A DNA stretch of 32,875 nt from positions 76,635 to 109,509 of the forward strand of contig DCCS01000039.1 in assembly GCA_002316015.1 (NCBI GenBank), given 5' to 3'. Shown piece after piece: positions 25,061 through 32,875 of this stretch. The position numbers and the translations under genes are program-made. Source of the stretch: Prevotellaceae bacterium UBA1075. Its GTDB lineage: Bacteria > Bacteroidota > Bacteroidia > Bacteroidales > Bacteroidaceae. How positions within the stretch are numbered: the stretch's first letter is position 1; every line of letters starts with the position of its first letter. The notes under the pieces are model-generated. The model searched no databases. It was not told the origin of the DNA and saw only the letters and a list, made by a program, of their open reading frames with translations.

Positions 25061-28000
25061 TTATTTGACCAGTACTTTCCTGGCCTGCCCGTCCTTGACC
25101 ATGATGTAGATGCCCGGTGTGGCGGTGTTCCACTGGCTCATGCCGCTGTATACCTTGCGGCCGTCCAGGGTGTAGATGCCCACCTGGGTGTTCTTTGGCA
25201 GTGTGCTGATGCCTATCTTCTCGATGGCGTCGGGATTGTCGGGGTCGGTCAGCCTCACCCATCCATGGTTCATGTCAAATGTCACGAACAGCTTGCCAAT
25301 GGGCGCCAGCAGGCACTTTCCTCCGTCGTTGTAGCGGAACACAGGCACGGCCTCACCGTCCACCTCAATGGGCATGGCGTCCATGACGGGGTTGTAGATG
25401 GCCTCTGTGCCGCCGTCGTTGAAGGTGGCCTTGATGGCAAACTTGCCGTGTGTGGTGCTGTTGTCCTCCTCCAGGTTGATGACACCCTGGTAAACGCCGT
25501 GACCCACGTGGCGCAGCACATTGAGGCTGTCGGCCTGCACCTCGTGCTTCCAGCGGAAGTCCTTCAGCGTGCCGCGCACATATACGGCGGGAAGCCATTT
25601 CTCCTCCAGGCACTCAAACTGCATCTCGAGGTTGTTCTCGTCAAGCACCACCTTGTAGGTTCCGGCCACAGCCTGGAACGTCCGGATGCCGCTGCTGTTA
25701 TTCATTGTGCTCACCGGCATGGGGTGTGTCTTGGCGGGTGTGATGAACTTCTGGTCGTTGTCCAGGTCTGTTCCGGGCTGCAGGTACATGCCCAGGCTGC
25801 TCTTGAAGAAGAGGTCACTGCGGTTGCCCCAGCGCATGTTGGGGCTGTTGGGGGCAATGTCGAGGGTCGCGTCGGTGAACTTCACCACGCCCTCATACTT
25901 GCCCTCCTTGTTCTTCACCAGGGGATACTTGGTGGTCTCCTCCCAGTTTCCGATGCCGTCCAGTCCGCCTATGGCATACCAGGTGATGTCCTCCTCCCGG
26001 ATGCCCTCCTCGGCGTAGTCGGGGTCGTCGGTGCGGTTCAGGCGCAGGGTATTGTGGTTCATGTCGAAGGTCACAATCCACTCGCCCGGCGCGGCGGTGA
26101 AGAAGCTCTGCTCCGTGTCGGTGCTTGTGGCCGAGCGTGGTGCGCGGTAAGTGACACCGTGCTTCAGTTCCGTGCGGATTGAGGATGCGTAACGGCCCTC
26201 GCTCTTGCCGCTGTTGTAACTGCTCATGATGGCCAGCAGTCCCAGTTCCTGGCCTTCTGCGTCGCCCTCGGCCTCGATGGTCACGCGGCCCTTGTAGATG
26301 CCGTGCCCGGTGTGGCGCAGGGGATAGAGTCCGGCCTTGGTCTTCCAGGTGTCAAAGTCCTCGGTGTAGTCAAAGTCCTTGAGTGTGCCCACACAGTAGA
26401 GGCTGTCCATCCAGAACTCCCCGGTGCACTGGAATCTCACGTCCAGGTTGTCCATGTCGAGCAGCACATGGTACTTGCCGCCCTGCAGCTGGAAGGGGCT
26501 CTGCACACCGTTGTAGCGCTTCTGCAGGCGGTGCGATGCGGTGTCGGCAGGCACGATGTAGCCCTGGGGCGAACCGATAGAGCCGTAGAAGAAGTTGTCG
26601 TTGTCCACGAAGAAGAGGTCGCCTCGGTTGCCCCACCAGGTGTTGGTGGCACTCAGGTCGTTGGCATTATTCATGCTGAAGTTGCCCTCGTAGATGCCCT
26701 CATCGTTCTTGAAGAGCAGATACACATCGTTGGCCGCCCAGTTGCCCACGCCCTCCAGGCCACCGCGCACTTGCATGGGGATGAGGTCCTTGGCCTTCTG
26801 CGTATATACGGTGGCCAGCTGCTCGGCCTCCTCGTTGGAGTAGGCGCCCATGAGCAGGTTGCCCTGCACGGTGCCCACCTCCTCGGTGATGCTCTCGTTC
26901 TTGTCGCTGCTGATGCCGTTGTGGCTGTAGGCATAGGCAGCCCTGTCGGCGAAGGAGTTCACGGCCGTCTCCAGCGCGGCGTAGTGCGGAGCCGTCTCGC
27001 GTGCCTCGTTGCAGTATTTGTTGATGCTCTCGGCCTTCCCGCACTTGGCGGCGTAGTCGCTGGCCTTGCTGTCCAGACTTTCGCCCAGGCCGTTGCGTGT
27101 CTCCTCGCGGAAGCCCAGCGTGCTGGCCATGATGTTCTCACCGCGTGCCTGCGCGGCCTCCAGCATGGCAGTGGCAGCCTCGTCGGTGGTGCCCAGGTAG
27201 GTCACCTTCACGTTGCCCACGGCCATCCAGTCCCCCTGGTAGTTGGGGTAGCCCTCGTTGATCCAGCCTATGGTCAGCCTGCCGTCCCTGGCCATGCCGT
27301 AGGCCGTGTGGCTGTAGCGTCCGGCCTTGAAGGCGATGCTTGCTCCGTTGGCGCTCCAGGGGAAGCGCGCGTTGTCGTTCTTGTAGTCGTCGGCCGAGCA
27401 GTTCTTGCCCTCCTCGGCATCGCCCAGGGGAAGCGCGTCGTCATAGACTCCCAGCATGGGTGTGCGCATGTCGCCCACGATGGCCATGGTGTTCATCTCA
27501 TCGTCGTTCTGCACCTGGTGGGGCTGTCCGGTGCGCACGAATCCGTTGTAGGTGAGCATGTAGATGCCCTCGGGCATGCCCTCCAGCGTCTGTGTGATGC
27601 TGCCTGATGCCCAGTTGTACCAGTTAGCCACCTTCATGTCCTCCTGTCCGTCGCTGGAGTTCTCGGCGGCGCCGGCATCCTCCTTCTTCTCCACGGTCCA
27701 TCCCGCCCAGTCCTTCTGTGACCAGTCGGCGTTGGTGAGGAGCGATGTGATGTCGGCTCCCGGCACGATGTTGCCCTTGAGTGCGTTGGCCAGCAGTTGC
27801 TCGGCGAAAGCCTCCTCGGCGGCCAGTTCCTCCTCGCCCAGGTTGCCGTTCTGCATGATGTAGTTGGCCGTTCCGTGGGCGAAGGTGGCGTCGGGGGCGG
27901 TGGTGTCCTCGAGATACTTGTCCAGGAGCACGGATGCGGGGCCTGTCAGGCCAGGCTGTGCGGCCAGCTGAGCCTTGATGTTCTCTATCTTGCCCTGGTA

Positions 28001-29758
28001 TGCCAGGTAAGCCACGAGGCTCTTGCGCAGCGCGGTCTCGCCCTCGGCCAGTGCCTTGTATGCCTCGGCCAGGTTGTCGGCGTCCCTTGCCTGTGCGATG
28101 GCGGCCTCCAGGGCCTCCTTCACCGTGGCCTGTGCCATGGCCTCCTGGTAGCCCTCGTTGGCCTCCTCCACGTCATTGGCGGCCAGTGCCAGAGCCTCCT
28201 TGCTGTCGCCATAGTAGGTCAGGCCCCAGTCGTCGGCATACAGCACGTCACCGTCCTGGTGGTTCTCGCGTGTGAGCCCTATCGTCATCACGCCGTCGTT
28301 CACATAGGCCAGCACGTGGTTGTCGCTGTAGCGTCCCTGCCCCATCCACAGCTTGGCCGTGTTCACGTCGGTGGGGCTGAACCATCCCTGCCCTGTGTAG
28401 TCGGCCTCGCTGGCGGCTCCCTTGCTGGCCAGGGAGGAGTATTGCGTGTCGTGGATGTCGCCAAAGGGCTTGTTCATGCGTGCTCCGCTTGCGGTGGCAT
28501 AGAGCATGAGGTTGCGCTGTGCGGCGGTCACCTGGCCCGGGCGCGTGTAGTACACGCTGCCGGCTCCGTAGCGCGACGTGCCCTTCAGGCTCACGCGGTA
28601 TACGCCGTTGGGCAGCGAGGTGAGTTCCTGGTGCATGTTGAAGTCCTTGTCGCTTGCGGTCAAGATGCCGTTGCTGTAGGTCATGCTGCTGCCTCCCCAG
28701 CCGTCGGCGTCGCTGCACGCGGTGCCCTTCATCAGGTAGGACGCGTCCACGGGGTTGACGTCGCTGGCGTCGTTCATCAGCCTCAGCAGGTGGGCGAGTT
28801 GCAGCGCGGGCAGCGTGCCCAGGGCCTCGGCGAGCTGCTCGTCGGTGCTCTCGCTGTTGTCCAGCACGCCCTTTGCGCTGCTCAGGTCGATGCCGGGGAA
28901 GCGGGTCTCGGCCTCCTTGATGGCGGCCTCCAGTTCGGCGTAGGCCTGTGTCACCACGCGGTCGGGGTCATCGGGTGTGTTCACGCGTATGGTCTGATGG
29001 CTGAAGTCGAAGGTGATATTGTAGGTACCCGTGGGCACGCGCCAGTTGCGGTCGCCGTAATAGCGGTTGCAGGCATAGTTCACGCCAGGGAGCAGCTGCA
29101 GGTTGGCCACGCTGCTGCTGTAGCGTCCCTCGTTGTTGGCGGCGTTGAAAGTCGCGCGCACGCAGAATTCGCTCATGCCGTCGCTGCTCTCGTCGAAGGT
29201 AATCTGTCCGGTGTAGATGCCGTCACCCTGGTGCTTGAGGCGTGACTTGACACCCGTCTCGGCGTTTTCGCCCAACACCTGCCAGTGGCAGTCCTTCACC
29301 ATGCCATAGACGATGACCTCGTCCAGGTAGGCCGGCTCGACGGGCTCGAAGCGCACGCGGCTGTTGTCGATGTCCAGATAGACCTTGTACTTGCCGCCCA
29401 CACACTGGAATGCGTTGCCGTTGCCGCTCGCCACGGGGATCCAGTCCGTCAGGCCAGGGGCGATGAAGCGGTCGGTCGCGTTGGCGCAGGCAAAGGTGCT
29501 GCCTGTGTTGTTCTTGTCGAAGAAGAGGTCCACACGGTTGCCCCATCCCAGGGGCGAGGGGTCAAACATGTCGGTGCGCCCGACCATGTCCACCTCGCCG
29601 GTGTAGATGCCGTCGTCGCCCTTGGTGAGCGGATACTTGTCGCTCTGTTCCCAGTCTCCTGTGCCCACCAAGCCTCCCCGGCAGTAGTAGATGTCCTCTG
29701 CAAAGGCTCCTGAGGCGATAAACAGAGCCGCCAGTAGGGAAAGTAGTTTTGTTTTCAT
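25061..29758 (-). CDS. Very large secreted multi-module glycan-binding-like protein (SusE/SusF-like pairs) with C-terminal tail
   Basis: A 1565-residue protein with signal peptide MKTKLLSLLAALFIASGAFA. Three pairs of modules are visible. The A modules open (G)GLxGxGNW and contain WGNRxDLFF (starting about 25, 994 and 1256). The B modules open VxGxxKDxxW and contain GHGIYxG and TFDxxHxxxRL (about 145, 1116 and 1386). Their layout recalls the starch-binding domains of SusE/SusF. Between pair 1 and pair 2 lie two jelly-roll-like domains (about 340-518 and 668-855; SLPNGVYRVSLKGTSRYGAG and GMPEGIYMLTYNGFVRTGQP), each preceded by Ala/Glu-rich helical segments that resemble FIVAR-type spacers. The end is VGIYTLDGRKVYSGM then PGIYIMVKDGQARKVLVK, a type IX-like sorting tail. 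No catalytic motif was found. It probably binds polysaccharide at the cell surface. It forms a single-gene unit. Confidence 0.82.
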   Translation of the reverse strand: MKTKLLSLLAALFIASGAFAEDIYYCRGGLVGTGDWEQSDKYPLTKGDDGIYTGEVDMVGRTDMFDPSPLGWGNRVDLFFDKNNTGSTFACANATDRFIAPGLTDWIPVASGNGNAFQCVGGKYKVYLDIDNSRVRFEPVEPAYLDEVIVYGMVKDCHWQVLGENAETGVKSRLKHQGDGIYTGQITFDESSDGMSEFCVRATFNAANNEGRYSSSVANLQLLPGVNYACNRYYGDRNWRVPTGTYNITFDFSHQTIRVNTPDDPDRVVTQAYAELEAAIKEAETRFPGIDLSSAKGVLDNSESTDEQLAEALGTLPALQLAHLLRLMNDASDVNPVDASYLMKGTACSDADGWGGSSMTYSNGILTASDKDFNMHQELTSLPNGVYRVSLKGTSRYGAGSVYYTRPGQVTAAQRNLMLYATASGARMNKPFGDIHDTQYSSLASKGAASEADYTGQGWFSPTDVNTAKLWMGQGRYSDNHVLAYVNDGVMTIGLTRENHQDGDVLYADDWGLTYYGDSKEALALAANDVEEANEGYQEAMAQATVKEALEAAIAQARDADNLAEAYKALAEGETALRKSLVAYLAYQGKIENIKAQLAAQPGLTGPASVLLDKYLEDTTAPDATFAHGTANYIMQNGNLGEEELAAEEAFAEQLLANALKGNIVPGADITSLLTNADWSQKDWAGWTVEKKEDAGAAENSSDGQEDMKVANWYNWASGSITQTLEGMPEGIYMLTYNGFVRTGQPHQVQNDDEMNTMAIVGDMRTPMLGVYDDALPLGDAEEGKNCSADDYKNDNARFPWSANGASIAFKAGRYSHTAYGMARDGRLTIGWINEGYPNYQGDWMAVGNVKVTYLGTTDEAATAMLEAAQARGENIMASTLGFREETRNGLGESLDSKASDYAAKCGKAESINKYCNEARETAPHYAALETAVNSFADRAAYAYSHNGISSDKNESITEEVGTVQGNLLMGAYSNEEAEQLATVYTQKAKDLIPMQVRGGLEGVGNWAANDVYLLFKNDEGIYEGNFSMNNANDLSATNTWWGNRGDLFFVDNDNFFYGSIGSPQGYIVPADTASHRLQKRYNGVQSPFQLQGGKYHVLLDMDNLDVRFQCTGEFWMDSLYCVGTLKDFDYTEDFDTWKTKAGLYPLRHTGHGIYKGRVTIEAEGDAEGQELGLLAIMSSYNSGKSEGRYASSIRTELKHGVTYRAPRSATSTDTEQSFFTAAPGEWIVTFDMNHNTLRLNRTDDPDYAEEGIREEDITWYAIGGLDGIGNWEETTKYPLVKNKEGKYEGVVKFTDATLDIAPNSPNMRWGNRSDLFFKSSLGMYLQPGTDLDNDQKFITPAKTHPMPVSTMNNSSGIRTFQAVAGTYKVVLDENNLEMQFECLEEKWLPAVYVRGTLKDFRWKHEVQADSLNVLRHVGHGVYQGVINLEEDNSTTHGKFAIKATFNDGGTEAIYNPVMDAMPIEVDGEAVPVFRYNDGGKCLLAPIGKLFVTFDMNHGWVRLTDPDNPDAIEKIGISTLPKNTQVGIYTLDGRKVYSGMSQWNTATPGIYIMVKDGQARKVLVK

Positions 29759-29887
29759 AGGGTGTTTGTTAAAGGGTTGAGGTTTTTTGGGGATTCGTCT
29801 CCAGCCTTCCCGTGAGCCGGAGCCAGTCCGCTCCATGCGGCATGTCCAGCCAGCCCCCGACGGGGCCGAAGTAAGTCCTTCCTCCTA

Positions 29888-29895
29888 CAAAGTTA
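29888..29895 (-). promoter_or_regulatory. -7 box of the 1565-residue protein gene
   Basis: TAACTTTG on the minus strand, an exact TAnnTTTG match about 130 nt before the ATG at 29758. The nearby upstream sequence has no good TTTG but carries a nine-base homopolymer. Confidence 0.55.
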
Positions 29896-29924
29896 CAGAA
29901 AATAACTGGAGAGCGTATCTCTAA

Positions 29925-29933
29925 GGGGGGGGG
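29925..29933. repeat. Homopolymer run of nine G (nine C on the minus strand)
   Basis: Nine consecutive G lie about 30 bp upstream of the -7 box of the large surface-protein gene, just beyond where a -33 element would sit. Runs of this length are prone to slippage. Confidence 0.7.
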
Positions 29934-30016
29934 AAATTTAAGAAAAGGCAGCGTTTATGGTCTTTTCTGCCGCCAGGAAGCCTTTCCTCTGTCCAAGCCA
30001 AGGGGGTAGGGCTCTT

Positions 30017-30126
30017 GATGCAGCCGCATGCGTTGCCCATCGCAGCCGCATGCGTTGCCCATCGCAGCCGCATGCGTTGCCCATCGCAGCCGCATGCGTT
30101 GGCCGATGCAGCCGCATGCGTTGGCC
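30017..30126 (+). repeat. 22-bp tandem repeat array C (five units)
   Basis: Five head-to-tail units begin at 30017, 30039, 30061, 30083 and 30105. All share the 18-bp core CAGCCGCATGCGTTGSCC preceded by GATG or ATCG; the first three end GCCC and the last two GGCC. A decayed sixth copy follows at 30127. There are no spacers, so it is not a CRISPR. Confidence 0.9.
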
Positions 30127-30141
30127 GATGCAGGTGCCTGT

Positions 30142-30178
30142 GCCCCCTTCCCCTCTTGGGGGAGGCTGGGAGGGGGGC
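30142..30178 (-). terminator. GC-rich hairpin after the cytochrome c maturation gene
   Basis: GCCCCCTTCCC (30142-30152) pairs with GGGAGGGGGGC (30168-30178), with one T-G pair. It begins 11 nt past the stop codon on the minus strand. No U-run follows. Confidence 0.5.
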
Positions 30179-30189
30179 TCCCCTCCTCC

Positions 30190-32040
30190 CTATCCCGCGT
30201 AGCTGTGCATGCCGGGCAGCAGATAGTTGACCCCGAAGTAGGTCATCAGCAGGCACGCCAGGCAGAGCAGCGAGTAGATGCGGTAGTGGCTGTCCTTGCG
30301 GAACCACGGGAGCGACTCGCGGTGCAGCGGGATGCTGTATACGATGAGGCACACCAGTGCCCAACTCTCCTTGGGGTCCCAGCTCCAGTAGGTGCCCCAC
30401 GACACATTGGCCCACACCGCGCCCAGGAAGATGCCCGCCGCCAGGCACAGGACGGCCGGGCGCAGCAGGCTGCGCTCCACCATCGACAGGGCCAGCAGGG
30501 CATAACTGACCATGATGATGCTCACATGCGCGCTGAGCCACGGGCTGTGCAGCACGGGCATGAGCGAGGTTATCTGCGGGTTGATCTCGCCCAGGTGGGC
30601 CACCATCATCATGCAGGCCGTGGCCAGCGCGCCCGTGGCACGCAGGCGGAGGCGCGCGGCTGGCAGCGTGCCACAGGTGAGGCACAGCGACACGAAGAGC
30701 ATCGTCTCGTAGCCGTTGCTCAGGGGTATGTGCCCCGCTATGTACCAGCGCAAGCCCATCAGCAGCGTGAGCAGCAGGGCCAGCGCGCCATGCAGCATGC
30801 CGGCGGGCAGCCCGCACCACTGCAGGCGCGGGCGGGTGGAGAGCGCGAGCAGCAGGGCCAGCAGTAGGGCGGTGGCCATGCAGAGCATCGTCCAGTCATA
30901 CCGGTTGTAGAGCAGTTCCGCGCTCACGCGGGCCTGGCTCAGCCTGTGCCCCTGGCCGGGCACGTCGGTGAAGAGCGTGCCCTGCATGAGCATGAGCATG
31001 AGCCCCACCTTCTCGCGCACCTTGCTGTCGGCCCCGTCGATGTCCTTCAGGCGCGGGGGCATGGAGCGGTAGTCCACAAAGCTGGCCATCGTGCGGTACT
31101 CGCCGCGCCCCACGCGTATGAGTGGCTCGCCGGCCCACTCTTGCGGGCGCAGCGTCATGCTGCACACTACCTGTGTGGCCGTGAGGCCGTGGTACTGCCT
31201 GCGGCCATACACCTTGAGCAGGAACTCCTGGCACATGGTGCCCATGGGGGCCACGCGCCCGTTCCACACCACCTGTTCGCGTTCCATCCTGTCGGCCTGC
31301 TCGCGCCCGATGCAGGGGAGCTGGCTGGCCGCGTGGCTCGCCGTGCCTGGCAGGGCCAGCAGCAGCCACAGGGCGGCGCGCCTGCCCCTGCGCCTCCATG
31401 AGGGCAGCGAGGTGGCTATGATGCACAGCGCGAGCAGCGCGTAGCCGCAGTAGGTGATGGCTGTGCCCCAGGGGTCATAGGTGACCGAGAGGATGCTGCC
31501 GCGCAGGTCCTCGTCGTAGGAGCTCTGGTACAGGCGGTAGCCGCGCAGGCGCCCTATGCGGTTCATGGATATGCGCACCTGCCCGCCGGCGGGCAGCAGG
31601 GTCACCAGGCTCACATAGTCCTGGGGAGCCTGGGTGCCCGGATAGCACTGTACCATGAAGGTGTCAAGCCTGACCGTGAAGGGCAGGGGGCGCAGCGTGG
31701 TGCCCTCCAGGTACTGGCTCACGGGCTCGCCCTGGCGCAGCCGCAGCATCCCGCGATGGCTGGTGAGCGAGGTCACCAGGGCGCCCAGCAGGATGACGAG
31801 CAGGCTCAGGTGCATACAGAAAACACCCATGGAGCGTCTCCACAGGTGTCTCTTTATAATAAGGTAAAGGCCAGAGGCCGCTGCCACAAGCCACAGCAGG
31901 CGGAACCAGCCGGCGCCGTACACCACCTGGTGAGCCACGGCTGTGCCCTGCGACGCCTCCACCAGTGTGGCCAGGGCTATGGCCACGGCCGCAAGCCCCA
32001 GGGCCAGGAAGGGCAGGAGCCTAAAAATCCTTGTAGTCAA
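30190..32040 (-). CDS. ccsA: ResB/CcsA-type fused cytochrome c biogenesis protein
   Basis: A 616-residue inner-membrane protein of the system II (Ccs) pathway, which moves haem across the membrane and attaches it to periplasmic apocytochromes c. The N-terminal half is ResB-like, with membrane helices at about 8-30, 43-62 and 72-95 and a periplasmic beta part. The C-terminal half is CcsA: HIPLSNGYETMLFVSL, several helices, and the tryptophan-rich haem-handling motif WGTYWSWDPKESWALVC near residue 550. It ends in two further helices. The start is a TTG at 32040 giving MTTRIFRLLPFLALG; an in-frame stop at 32077-32079 excludes longer forms, and the gene overlaps the upstream one by 20 nt. No cytochrome gene is in the window. 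Confidence 0.88.
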   Translation of the reverse strand: MTTRIFRLLPFLALGLAAVAIALATLVEASQGTAVAHQVVYGAGWFRLLWLVAAASGLYLIIKRHLWRRSMGVFCMHLSLLVILLGALVTSLTSHRGMLRLRQGEPVSQYLEGTTLRPLPFTVRLDTFMVQCYPGTQAPQDYVSLVTLLPAGGQVRISMNRIGRLRGYRLYQSSYDEDLRGSILSVTYDPWGTAITYCGYALLALCIIATSLPSWRRRGRRAALWLLLALPGTASHAASQLPCIGREQADRMEREQVVWNGRVAPMGTMCQEFLLKVYGRRQYHGLTATQVVCSMTLRPQEWAGEPLIRVGRGEYRTMASFVDYRSMPPRLKDIDGADSKVREKVGLMLMLMQGTLFTDVPGQGHRLSQARVSAELLYNRYDWTMLCMATALLLALLLALSTRPRLQWCGLPAGMLHGALALLLTLLMGLRWYIAGHIPLSNGYETMLFVSLCLTCGTLPAARLRLRATGALATACMMMVAHLGEINPQITSLMPVLHSPWLSAHVSIIMVSYALLALSMVERSLLRPAVLCLAAGIFLGAVWANVSWGTYWSWDPKESWALVCLIVYSIPLHRESLPWFRKDSHYRIYSLLCLACLLMTYFGVNYLLPGMHSYAG

Positions 32041-32875
32041 TGTTCTCTCTCTGCTTGACCGCGATGCACTCCATCTCTATGAGCCAGGTGGGGCGGCACA
32101 CGGGCGCGAGGGCTATCACGGTGGGGATGTGGGGAAAACGCTCGGCGAACATGCGGCTCACGGTGCCGTAGTCGGCGGTGTCCCTGAGATAGACCACCAC
32201 CTGCATCACATCGTCAAACGAGGTGCCTGCCTCGCTGAGCAGGGCCTCCACATTCTCCCACATGCGGTGGGTCTGGCGCACGATGTCGCCTGTGTGAAGC
32301 ACGTTGCCCTTGTTGTCGATGCTGGCCGTGCCCGAGATGAACACGTGCGCACGGTCGCCGTATTCCATGCAGGTGCCGCGCTCAAAGGTGACGCCATACT
32401 CGTAGGTGGGGTTCAGGTGGGTGGGCGCGTACAGGTAGCGCTGCTGCGCGGGGCTGAATCCCACCAGCGCGTAGGTGCCCATCTGGATGAGTGCGCGCGT
32501 GTCGGCGGGCAGGCCGCCTATGCCGGTGCTGGCTATGTAGTGGGTGTGCTCGGTGAGTCCCTGCTCGGTGAAGTTGTCCTTGCGTGCCCTCACCATGCCA
32601 GCGTATTGCGTGTCCACGTCCCGCACGAAGAACCATGTGCGCACGCAGTTGTCGGCCAGTGTGGCCCCGAAGTTCTGCAGTGCCTCCTCGTACTCAATCA
32701 GCACGCTCTCCGTCTGCCACGCGCTGTCGCCCTTGTGCTGGTGCATTCCCATCTTCCACAGGTGGCGGTAGCCGTTGTGCGACGCCACCACCATGCCGTT
32801 CTCGTTGGCTATCCGGGTGTGGCTCTGCAGGTACAGCCACACGGCTATCTTGCTCCCGTCGAGCGGCTGCTGCTG
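32021..32875 (-). CDS. Rid (YjgF/YER057c)-family protein, chorismatase-like layout, 5' end outside window
   Basis: At least 284 residues, open to the window edge, so the start is not seen. The C-terminal half is a full Rid domain: VFISGTASIDNKGNVLHTGD, ENVEALLSEAGTSFDDVMQV, VYLRDTADYGTVSRMF, PVCRPTWLIEMECIAV. An arginine (CRPTW) sits where RidA binds its substrate carboxylate. The N-terminal half (VRTWFFVRDVDTQYAGMV, RKDNF, HYIASTGIGG) resembles a second, divergent Rid fold. This two-lobed form, with the STGIG segment, recalls FkbO/Hyg5-type chorismatases, but neither chorismate hydrolysis nor RidA deaminase activity can be concluded. It overlaps the cytochrome maturation gene by 20 nt. Confidence 0.75.
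   Translation of the reverse strand, partial: QQQPLDGSKIAVWLYLQSHTRIANENGMVVASHNGYRHLWKMGMHQHKGDSAWQTESVLIEYEEALQNFGATLADNCVRTWFFVRDVDTQYAGMVRARKDNFTEQGLTEHTHYIASTGIGGLPADTRALIQMGTYALVGFSPAQQRYLYAPTHLNPTYEYGVTFERGTCMEYGDRAHVFISGTASIDNKGNVLHTGDIVRQTHRMWENVEALLSEAGTSFDDVMQVVVYLRDTADYGTVSRMFAERFPHIPTVIALAPVCRPTWLIEMECIAVKQRENIDYKDF

Larger units (their letters stand above)
29759..30189. other. 431-bp intergenic region
   Basis: From right to left it holds a GC-rich hairpin after the cytochrome maturation gene (30142-30178), tandem-repeat array C (30017-30126), a run of nine G (29925-29933), a -7 promoter box (29888-29895) and a leader of about 120 nt for the 1565-residue protein gene with small GC hairpins. 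No gene is seen in it. Confidence 0.6.

Noticed and set aside
26303..27607. Plus-strand frames opposite the 1565-residue protein gene
   Set aside because: Low-complexity Val/Gly/His antisense readings; the minus-strand gene has repeated modules, a signal peptide, a promoter and a terminator.
30017..30126. Possible CRISPR array
   Set aside because: The 22-bp units are directly adjacent without spacers, and no cas genes are present.
30028..30867. Plus-strand frame that translates the repeat array and continues opposite the ccs gene
   Set aside because: The repeat length of 22 makes the reading cycle through frames; the rest is antisense to a well-supported membrane protein gene.

Overview
The window looks like a GC-rich (by eye around 60%) member of the Bacteroidales, most likely a Prevotella-like genus. 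The evidence is: promoters of the Bacteroidetes type (a TAnnTTTG box, four times exactly TAACTTTG); secreted proteins ending in GR(R/K)V...PG(V/I)Y...K-V-L-(I/V)-K tails; fasciclin (FAS1) lipoproteins with an acidic stretch after the lipid cysteine; and the gene string dapB-lepB-lepB paralogue-wbqC, which I recall from this group. No rRNA, tRNA, IS element, CRISPR array or prophage was seen. Many very long stop-free frames on the opposite strand are artefacts of the base composition. All starts were chosen by protein N-termini, signal peptides and overlaps.

Layout. 1-1500 (minus): start of a FeoA-type iron transport gene cut by the window edge, preceded by an M16 zinc protease. 1600-4080 (plus): a two-gene secreted fucose unit (GH29 alpha-L-fucosidase with an F5/8-type domain, and a beta-rich exported protein), divergent from the protease. 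4288-10297 (minus): a housekeeping operon in the order dapB, lepB, a signal-peptidase homologue lacking both catalytic residues, wbqC-like, a long RluA-type pseudouridine synthase, and a PHP phosphoesterase, with ATGA overlaps in the middle and a strong hairpin at the end. 10418-13299 (plus): DUF2851 protein, hotdog thioesterase, dprA. 13474-29758 (minus): an accessory, glycan-related block. 30190-32875 (minus): a ResB/CcsA-type cytochrome c maturation protein preceded by a Rid/chorismatase-like gene that runs off the right edge.

The accessory block is the most interesting part. In transcription order it holds a 1565-residue protein with three pairs of SusE/SusF-like modules and a sorting-type tail; a ricin-like protein with a tail; a FAS1 lipoprotein; an 883-residue protein built of three TIM-barrel-like repeats, of which only the first keeps the GH5 catalytic glutamates; a second ricin-like tail protein; an SGNH/SASA esterase; a second FAS1 lipoprotein; and a membrane-spanning AraC-type regulator. 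No SusC/SusD pair is in the window. I infer a surface glycan capture and degradation locus partly built by duplication. The substrate cannot be told from sequence alone.

Three intergenic arrays of 22-bp tandem repeats (4101-4166, 17131-17218, 30017-30126), each just beyond a hairpin following a minus-strand stop codon, appear to be a dispersed repeat family.
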